Source: Acidimicrobiia bacterium
Lineage (GTDB): Bacteria > Actinomycetota > Acidimicrobiia > Spongiisociales > SHLN01
Assembly (NCBI GenBank): GCA_013043085.1
Contig: JABDOU010000014.1
Span: 1 to 11,881 of the forward strand
Direction: 5' to 3'
DNA length: 11,881 bases
Part shown: in pieces, positions 7,094 through 11,881 of the stretch
Layout of the letters: the number at the start of each line of letters is the position of its first letter
How positions within the stretch are numbered: the first letter of the stretch is position 1
Program-made: the position numbers and the translations under genes
The notes under the pieces: generated by a model
Told to the model about the DNA's origin: nothing
Seen by the model: only the letters and a program-made list of their open reading frames with translations
The model's database searches: none

Positions 7094-7366
7094 TTAGGCG
7101 GCTTTCGGAAGATCTGCCGGCTCGTGCGGGCTGGTGACAAGAAGGCGGGGGCCTTCGATGCCGATTTCGGCTGCCGTGACCTCCGGCAGGATGCCCACGG
7201 TCATGAATACACCGCCGGCGAGCGCCAGGACCCCGAACCACAGGATGCGATCGCCTGTTGCCAGAGCGGCGGCAGCTATTCCATATGAGGCGATGAGGAG
7301 CGCCCAGGCGATCCTCAACATGCGCACCCGTTGTCTGGCTCGATCGGTCCACAGTTCAATATCCAT
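7094..7366 (-). CDS. small two-helix membrane protein of unknown function
   Basis: A 90-residue product that I do not recognise. It begins with a charged stretch rich in Asp, Arg and Glu (MDIELWTDRARQRVRMLR, 1-18). Two hydrophobic segments follow at about 19-38 and 41-60, joined by a tight TGDR turn, and then a polar C-terminus with PHEPADLPKAA. The short turn suggests a helical hairpin with both ends on the same side, probably the cytoplasm. Third codon positions are mostly G or C, as expected for a real gene here, and overlapping frames look worse. It converges with etfA and diverges from the DUF2269-like gene. No Shine-Dalgarno precedes the ATG. Reality of the gene is likely but not certain; no function can be given. 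Confidence 0.62.
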   Translation of the reverse strand: MDIELWTDRARQRVRMLRIAWALLIASYGIAAAALATGDRILWFGVLALAGGVFMTVGILPEVTAAEIGIEGPRLLVTSPHEPADLPKAA

Positions 7367-7404
7367 GTGACTAGTTATCGGCAGCGAGCCCGGCCGGCTT
7401 TAGG

Positions 7405-7410
7405 TAGCGT
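7405..7410 (+). promoter_or_regulatory. possible -10 box for the DUF2269-like/DUF3052-like pair
   Basis: TAGCGT in the 80-bp divergent gap fits TAnnnT and would start a transcript of about 30 nt before the ATG. The gap also holds the palindromes ACTAGT (7370-7375) and CCGGCCGG (7390-7397), which are too short to interpret. No -35 hexamer stands out. Confidence 0.25.
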
Positions 7411-7434
7411 GCATCAGAGTCTGAAGCGCTGCAC

Positions 7435-7440
7435 AAGGAG
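7435..7440 (+). promoter_or_regulatory. Shine-Dalgarno of the DUF2269-like gene
   Basis: AAGGAG lies six bases before the ATG at 7447, at ideal spacing, and fixes this start. Confidence 0.75.
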
Positions 7441-7446
7441 ACGTTT

Positions 7447-7896
7447 ATGGAAAACACACTCAAACTCATCCACGTTTTGGCGGCGATCGCCTGGTTCGGC
7501 GCAGGCCTGGTCCGTGCGGTTCTGTTTGCCAGGATCCGGAGCTCAGGAGATCGACAACGTCTCATCACATTTCTGGAAGAAAACGAGTTCCTTGGCAGGA
7601 TCTACTACAACATCGCAGGGATCGTTACGCTCGTAGCCGGGGTTTGGCTGGTATTGATCTCGAACTGGGAGTTCTCCCAGTTGTGGATATCTATCGGCTT
7701 TGTGGGTGTAATCGTCGGCATCGTATGGGGCGTCGTCTTCTACCCGAAGTTTCAGCGCGAGTCACTCGCCGGGCTTGCTGACGGCGATGTTGCTGACGTC
7801 AGTGAACCTCTCTCCCGGTTCGCTTTGTACGCCAACGTCGAGCTCGTGATCCTCCTGGTTGTCGTCTGGGCAATGGTTTTCAAACCCGGAGCCTGA
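7447..7896 (+). CDS. four-helix integral membrane protein, DUF2269-like
   Basis: A 149-residue membrane protein with hydrophobic helices at about 6-28, 54-71, 79-99 and 127-145. The opening LKLIHVLAAIAWFGAGL, with a His near the start of helix 1, resembles the DUF2269 predicted integral membrane family, whose function is unknown. Loop 1 (about 29-53) and loop 3 (about 100-126) are charged. A histidine followed by a Trp-rich helix can suggest cofactor or haem binding, but a single His does not support that strongly. The start is set by an AAGGAG site. Its stop is four bases before the GTG of the DUF3052-like gene, so the two are an operon. Family name is tentative; that it is a real membrane protein is clear. 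Confidence 0.75.
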   Translation: MENTLKLIHVLAAIAWFGAGLVRAVLFARIRSSGDRQRLITFLEENEFLGRIYYNIAGIVTLVAGVWLVLISNWEFSQLWISIGFVGVIVGIVWGVVFYPKFQRESLAGLADGDVADVSEPLSRFALYANVELVILLVVVWAMVFKPGA

Positions 7897-7900
7897 AAAC

Positions 7901-8341
7901 GTGCTGGCACATCAAATAGGGATCCGAAGTGGCGATCGGGTCTGCTTGATCAATCCGCCCGTCTCGTTCGCCGAGAAGCTCGGAACCTTTCCCGACGGAG
8001 CCGAACTCGTGAGGCCAGACGCCGAAGCTTTCGATATTGCCGTCTGTTTTGCCAAGACTCTCGATCTACTCACTGAGCGGTTTGAGGTCATTCGTCAGCG
8101 AATCACTCCGCGTGGTTCGCTCTGGCTGGCCTGGCCGTCAGCGTCGAGGGACACCGATATTTCGTTCAACCGGGTTCAGGCGCTCGGGTTGACTGCTGGA
8201 ATGGTTGACAACCAGGTGGCCTGGCTAGACGACGGGTGGCGAGGACTGCGGTTCGTGGTACGCACGCAGAACCGAGAGGCATGGCCGGAACGGACAGTCG
8301 TTCATTCCCAGTACTCAAAGGATCTCGGAAGTAAATCTTGA
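7901..8341 (+). CDS. DUF3052-like protein of unknown function
   Basis: A 146-residue soluble protein. The pattern fits DUF3052: GIRSGDRVCLINPP near the N-terminus, then FDIAVCFAKT, then RITPRGSLWLAWPS, then LGLTAGMVDNQVAWLDDGWRGLRFVVR. It resembles a small Rossmann-like alpha/beta domain. No biochemical role is known to me. I place the start at GTG 7901 because GGAG (7888-7891) lies nine bases upstream and the homologous region begins shortly after. An ATG at 7859 is in frame but would overlap the upstream gene by 38 bp. After the conserved core it has a polar tail of about 25 residues that runs past the end of the convergent cdd gene, giving a 40-bp tail-to-tail overlap. There is no signal peptide or membrane segment. 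Confidence 0.8.
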   Translation: MLAHQIGIRSGDRVCLINPPVSFAEKLGTFPDGAELVRPDAEAFDIAVCFAKTLDLLTERFEVIRQRITPRGSLWLAWPSASRDTDISFNRVQALGLTAGMVDNQVAWLDDGWRGLRFVVRTQNREAWPERTVVHSQYSKDLGSKS

Positions 8342-8700
8342 AGCGTGACGATTTCAGGTTCGTCTTCTGACTCGAGGACGATCCACTCGACTCCAAATTC
8401 GACCATTCTCTGGCGGCACTGACCGCAAGGCACGACACCAACCGCGTCCAGACTGATCACCGCCATGACCGGTATTCGCCGCGCTCCGCTTGTGATGGCA
8501 GCCCCGGTCGCACTGGCTTCAGCGCAGAGCCCCGTCGGGTAGGCAGCATTCTCGACGTTGGCTCCCTCGAACTGCTCACCGGAATCCGTTACCGCAATGG
8601 CACCCACGCGAAAGTTTGAGTAAGGGGCGTATGCCCTCTCAGCTACGGTTCGAGCCCGGTTGAGGAGTTCTGATGCTTCTTCGATAGATGGTGCGTCCAT
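8302..8700 (-). CDS. cdd: cytidine deaminase (zinc-dependent, tetrameric type)
   Basis: Hydrolyses cytidine and deoxycytidine to uridine and deoxyuridine. The 132 residues are typical of the homotetrameric class. Features in order are AYAPYSNFRVGA (23-34), NVENAAYP (48-55), zinc-binding and catalytic CAE (Cys59, Glu61), and the second zinc site PCGQC (Cys92, Cys95), with a normal LLPRSF C-terminal motif at about 123-128. After CAE the residue is Ala, where many family members, such as B. subtilis Cdd, have an Arg that balances the zinc thiolates; M. tuberculosis Cdd also lacks it. The ATG at 8700 is chosen because homology begins there. It lies 16 bp after the ftsY stop, with no clear ribosome binding site; a TTG three codons upstream is possible. 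It supplies uridine for the PyNP-Upp route encoded on the other strand. Confidence 0.95.
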   Translation of the reverse strand: MDAPSIEEASELLNRARTVAERAYAPYSNFRVGAIAVTDSGEQFEGANVENAAYPTGLCAEASATGAAITSGARRIPVMAVISLDAVGVVPCGQCRQRMVEFGVEWIVLESEDEPEIVTLQDLLPRSFEYWE

Positions 8701-8716
8701 GTGTGCCAATTCGAGC

Positions 8717-9721
8717 CTATTCGAGCAGAGCATCCACGAAAGCGGCGGGCTCGAACGGTAGGAGATCGTCCATCGATTCGCCCACGCCGATGAAACGAAC
8801 CGGGACTTGCGTCTCGTGCTCGATGGCTGCGACCACCCCGCCCTTTGCGGTGCCATCCATCTTCGTCAAAATGATGCCGTTTACCGGTGCAACCCCTACA
8901 AATGCTTCGGCCTGCACGATCCCGTTCTGGCCGGTCGTTGCGTCGACGACCAGCATCACGTTGTCGATGACGCCCGCCTCCCGCTCCAGCACCCGTACAA
9001 CCTTGGCGAGTTCTTCCATCAGGTTCTTGTTGTTGTGGAGGCGACCGGCCGTGTCGACGATCACTACATCTGCCCCGATGGCGCGGGCCCGCTCCATGGC
9101 ACGGTAGGCCACAGAAGCGGGATCGGCCCCGGTCTCGGCACCGACGAACTCGACCCCGAGACGGTTCGCCCACATCCTGAGCTGGTCGATGGCGCCTGCG
9201 CGAAAGGTATCAGCTGCACCCAGCACTACCCGATGGTCGTCGTGCTGGAGGCGACGGGCAAGCTTTGCGATCGAGGTGGTTTTTCCCGTGCCGTTCACCC
9301 CGACTACCAGAATCACTGACGGATTTGTTGTCATGTGCAGTGCACGATCGGGACCTGACAAGCCTGCGACCATCTCATCTCGTAATGATGTGCGTGCGGC
9401 CTGACCGTCAACCGGTTTGGCGTCCCTAACGCTATTCACGATCCTCGCCGAGGTCACGGGACCAACGTCTGCCGCGATCAAGGTCTCCTCGAGCTGATCC
9501 CAAAAAGCCTCGTTGAGCGGCCCTCCGAACAGCCCGCTCAGCCGTCCGGAAAGAGCATTTCGGCTTTTCGCCAGCCGTGAGCCCAGCGATACGGCCGGCG
9601 GCGGACGGTCGGCTACGAGAGAGGTCTCTTCGCGCGAGGGCCGACGAACGAAGAAGATCCCGAGGACGACGAGGAGGAGAACCGATGCCACCACCACGCC
9701 GATGATTGCGGCGTTATTCAC
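8717..9721 (-). CDS. ftsY: SRP receptor GTPase FtsY with N-terminal membrane anchor
   Basis: Membrane-side receptor for the signal recognition particle, forming the GTP-driven complex with Ffh. The 334 residues begin with a transmembrane helix (about 5-25, ending in FFVRR), as in other actinobacterial FtsY, instead of the long acidic domain of E. coli. The N domain covers about 45-125. The G domain has G1 GVNGTGKTT (141-149), DTFRAGA (171-177), DTAGRL (223-228), TKMDG (286-290) and GVGE (312-315), ending in MDDLLPFEPAAFVDALL. The GTG start at 9721 overlaps the smc stop codon by four bases (GTGA), indicating translational coupling; no Shine-Dalgarno is seen. The cdd gene follows after 16 bp. 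Confidence 0.97.
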   Translation of the reverse strand: MNNAAIIGVVVASVLLLVVLGIFFVRRPSREETSLVADRPPPAVSLGSRLAKSRNALSGRLSGLFGGPLNEAFWDQLEETLIAADVGPVTSARIVNSVRDAKPVDGQAARTSLRDEMVAGLSGPDRALHMTTNPSVILVVGVNGTGKTTSIAKLARRLQHDDHRVVLGAADTFRAGAIDQLRMWANRLGVEFVGAETGADPASVAYRAMERARAIGADVVIVDTAGRLHNNKNLMEELAKVVRVLEREAGVIDNVMLVVDATTGQNGIVQAEAFVGVAPVNGIILTKMDGTAKGGVVAAIEHETQVPVRFIGVGESMDDLLPFEPAAFVDALLE

Positions 9722-11881
9722 GGACTGGAAGGTACCACGTCATGGTCCGACGCGACGGGGGGTTCGAGATCAGCCCGAGAGACGTCACGCAGTCGTTTTG
9801 CGATCACCTTCGACGATCCGCCGGGCTCCATTGTCACTCCGTACAAGATGTCTGCAACTTCCATGGTCTGTTGCTGGTGGGTGATGATGAGGACCTGGCT
9901 CGACTCCCGCAAAGCGTCGACCAGGCGCAGGAAGCGGCGCAAGTTGGCATCGTCAAGCGCGGCTTCGACCTCATCGAGTACGTAAAACGGACTGGGCCTT
10001 GCCCGAAAAACCGCGAAGAGGAACGCGATCGCAGCCATAGTTCGCTCGCCGCCCGACAGGAGGCTGAGGCGTCTCAGCTTCTTCCCGGCCGGCTGGGCGT
10101 CGATCACGACACCGGTTTCCAGCAAATTGTCCGGATCCTCCAATCGCAGCCGTCCCCGCCCGCCAGGGAAGAGAAGCTCAAAGTTCTCCTCGTAATACCT
10201 GGCAATCTCACCGTAGGCATCATGAAAGAGGTTCGCCATGGTGTCGTCGAGCGCCTGAATGACCTTCCGTAACTCGGAGGCCGAAGACTCGAGATCAGAA
10301 ATCTGATCGGCCTGGAACGTCGATCGCTCCTCCAGTGCGGCATATTCTTCAGCCGCGAGCGGGTTGACGGGTCCGATGCGTCGCAGCTCAGCTTCCTTTT
10401 CATCGAGCTCGGCCTGCCAATCGTGCATTGCCGGATCAACTCCTGATGCCAAATCCGGTTGGGGGGCCGCGAGCGCCTCATCCTCCGATGCGTCGACATC
10501 GCGCCGCAGTCCCTCGGCAACCGCCTCATCCCGAACCCGTAGCCCCTCGGCTTCAATCGCCAATTGGCCGTCACGTTCTTTGGCCGCTGCTGTCTCCCGG
10601 TCGAGCTCAGATCTTCGCTGCCTGGCCGTCTCGAGCTGCAATCCCGCGTCGCCTGCGATCTCTCGATTCGCCCGCTGGCGCTGTCGCAACACTTCAAGAT
10701 GCTCGCTGATGATTCCAATGGCCTCACGAGCTGCGTCCTCGATCTCAACGAGCCGCTCCGGTTCGGAGCTCGTGATATCAATGCGGGAGAGCCTGTCAAT
10801 TTCGGCAGTCACTTCATGAGAGCGCGTGATCAGCATGCGGCGCCGTTCCTGGAGGGAAGCCAACTTCGAACCGGCGGTTTGGCGGGCGACGCGAGCCTCA
10901 TCCCGCCGAGCCGCCACGGCGTTTCGACGCTGTGTCAACGCTTCCCAAATCGCCTGACGCTCGGCTTCTTCTCCTTCGAGCGCCTGCAATCGGGAGCGCA
11001 GATCGATGAGCCTCGATTGACGGTGCACCGATGCTTCCTGCAGCGATGCCATCCGGGCATTGAGGCGGCTGATTTCGGCGTTGGAGGATTCGATTGCACG
11101 GCTGGCGCGCTCACTGACCATCGCGAGCTCCGACCGCTGAGTCTCGATGTCGCGTAGTTCATCATTGGCCGCCCGTTCGTCCTGTATGGCGATCTCGTGA
11201 GCCTGTCTTGCGATCTCGAGCTGAGCTCTGGCGTCCTGCAGCACATCAGTTGCTCGCTGCATCTCACCGGTTGCCTGTTCGATCGACAGAGCACCGACGA
11301 TGGTGCCTGCGCCGAATTGGACGCCAGAAGGACCGATGAGATCGCCCTGCCTGGTAACGATACGTATGTGCGGATTGGCTCTGGCGACCTCTATTGCGGT
11401 GTCCCAATCGTCGGTCAATGCGACATCGCCCATAATTGAGATGAGCAACGGCCGACTTCCGTCGGGGATCCCGACCACATCGATGAGACGCAAGAGGCCA
11501 CCCGGAACGTCCACGTGCGCTGTCATCCCTTCCTGGTGCTCGCCGGAGCGATTGACGAGTGTCAGCCCACCCATCGCTTCTACGTCTAACGACGATACGA
11601 GTTGTATCAGCCGGTTTCGCGAAGTCACGGCGTATGCATCCAGCCAGGTGCCGAGCGCGGCGTTCACTGCGATCTCCAGATCATCGGGAATATCTAACAT
11701 CGCGAGGAGGCTGCCGAGCACGCCATCGGACCCCTCGATGGCTTCTCTGGTTTCGACATCGACACCACCTGCTCCTTGCAGAACCTCGATACGAGCAGTG
11801 GCCGTTGCGACGGCCAACTGGAGATCCTGTTTCCGCTGTTCGGAATCTTCGAGATCTGAAGCCGTGCCTTGTGCTCTAGAC
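9718..11881 (-). CDS. smc: chromosome segregation ATPase SMC, C-terminal part (runs off right edge)
   Basis: Structural maintenance of chromosomes protein that organises and segregates the chromosome with ScpA/ScpB. The frame is open from the right edge (first full codon at 11880) to the TGA at 9720-9718, giving about 720 residues: the last coiled-coil residues before the hinge, the hinge, the returning coiled coil and the C-terminal ATPase half. The hinge lies at roughly 11720-11290 (LEIAVNAALGTWLDAY, then RIVTRQGDLIGPSG). Its usual closing GGS-like turn reads GAGT. The coiled coil spans roughly 11280-10200 and is Glu/Arg/Ala rich. The ABC signature LSGGERT lies near 10059-10039 and Walker B YVLDEVEAALDDAN near 9985-9944. 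The N-terminal Walker A half lies outside the window. The stop overlaps the ftsY GTG start. Confidence 0.97.
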   Translation of the reverse strand, partial: SRAQGTASDLEDSEQRKQDLQLAVATATARIEVLQGAGGVDVETREAIEGSDGVLGSLLAMLDIPDDLEIAVNAALGTWLDAYAVTSRNRLIQLVSSLDVEAMGGLTLVNRSGEHQEGMTAHVDVPGGLLRLIDVVGIPDGSRPLLISIMGDVALTDDWDTAIEVARANPHIRIVTRQGDLIGPSGVQFGAGTIVGALSIEQATGEMQRATDVLQDARAQLEIARQAHEIAIQDERAANDELRDIETQRSELAMVSERASRAIESSNAEISRLNARMASLQEASVHRQSRLIDLRSRLQALEGEEAERQAIWEALTQRRNAVAARRDEARVARQTAGSKLASLQERRRMLITRSHEVTAEIDRLSRIDITSSEPERLVEIEDAAREAIGIISEHLEVLRQRQRANREIAGDAGLQLETARQRRSELDRETAAAKERDGQLAIEAEGLRVRDEAVAEGLRRDVDASEDEALAAPQPDLASGVDPAMHDWQAELDEKEAELRRIGPVNPLAAEEYAALEERSTFQADQISDLESSASELRKVIQALDDTMANLFHDAYGEIARYYEENFELLFPGGRGRLRLEDPDNLLETGVVIDAQPAGKKLRRLSLLSGGERTMAAIAFLFAVFRARPSPFYVLDEVEAALDDANLRRFLRLVDALRESSQVLIITHQQQTMEVADILYGVTMEPGGSSKVIAKRLRDVSRADLEPPVASDHDVVPSSP

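Noticed and set aside
7381..7432. GCAGCG...CGCTGC inverted repeat in the 7367-7446 gap
   Set aside because: Arms of six bases separated by about 40 bases are expected by chance in GC-rich DNA.
7859..7900. ATG start for the DUF3052-like gene at 7859
   Set aside because: It would overlap the upstream gene by 38 bp, adds residues with no family similarity, and has no ribosome binding site; GTG 7901 has GGAG nine bases upstream.
2542..8341. Genomic island or novel defence/mobile system
   Set aside because: All recognised genes are ordinary metabolism, and there are no integrase, transposase, tRNA, att repeats, toxin-antitoxin or nuclease features.
8701..8856. Upstream extension of cdd to 8856
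   Set aside because: The added residues are the out-of-frame reading of the ftsY end; cytidine deaminase similarity begins at the ATG at 8700.
10104..10799. Minus-strand 231-codon frame within smc
   Set aside because: Out-of-frame shadow of the smc coiled-coil region; Arg/Ser-rich with no domain, while the smc frame is clearly coding.
11815..11817. TTG at 11817 as the smc start
   Set aside because: The frame continues open to the window edge with coiled-coil-like residues, and a start here would remove the entire N-terminal ATPase half; the gene is simply cut by the edge.

Overview
The window looks like a chromosomal housekeeping segment from a GC-rich actinobacterium. Supporting points are: smc and ftsY overlapping by 4 bp; an FtsY with an N-terminal membrane anchor; rpsP followed by a small KH-domain protein; a gene matching the DUF3052 pattern, known mainly from Actinomycetota; and TAnnnT -10 boxes placed directly before start codons, as in leaderless actinobacterial mRNAs. 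A deep-branching class such as Acidimicrobiia is plausible but is only an inference. I see no mobile elements, CRISPR arrays, tRNA or rRNA genes.

Layout. Positions 1-2442 (minus strand): khpA, rpsP (S16 with a long acidic tail) and ffh, transcribed right to left, with perhaps the first codons of rimM at the left edge. Positions 2443-2541: a 99-bp divergent promoter region between ffh and upp, where both genes appear leaderless. Positions 2542-5294 (plus): a tight nucleoside/base salvage operon, upp-deoA/pdp-punA. Positions 5365-7067 (plus): etfB-etfA, both subunits of an electron transfer flavoprotein. Positions 7094-7366 (minus): a small two-helix membrane protein of unknown function. Positions 7447-8341 (plus): a four-helix membrane protein (DUF2269-like) and a DUF3052-like protein. 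Positions 8302-11881 (minus): cdd, ftsY and the C-terminal part of smc, which runs off the right edge.

How the genes work together. Ffh and FtsY are the two GTPases of co-translational membrane targeting. S16 and KhpA belong to ribosome assembly and RNA binding. Cdd, PyNP and Upp form a route from cytidine through uridine and uracil to UMP, and PunA adds phosphorolysis of purine nucleosides. EtfAB carries electrons from acyl-CoA or similar dehydrogenases to the quinone pool. The plus-strand block (2542-8341) lies between ftsY-cdd and ffh, which are close neighbours in many actinobacteria. This suggests that salvage and ETF genes were placed into an otherwise conserved neighbourhood.

I found no convincing undescribed system. 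The points most worth a second look are the back-to-back leaderless promoters, the 40-bp convergent overlap of the DUF3052-like gene with cdd, the acidic tail of S16, and an unusual PRPP-binding loop in Upp. No gene-free stretch exceeds 300 bp; the longest is the 136 bp between ffh and rpsP.
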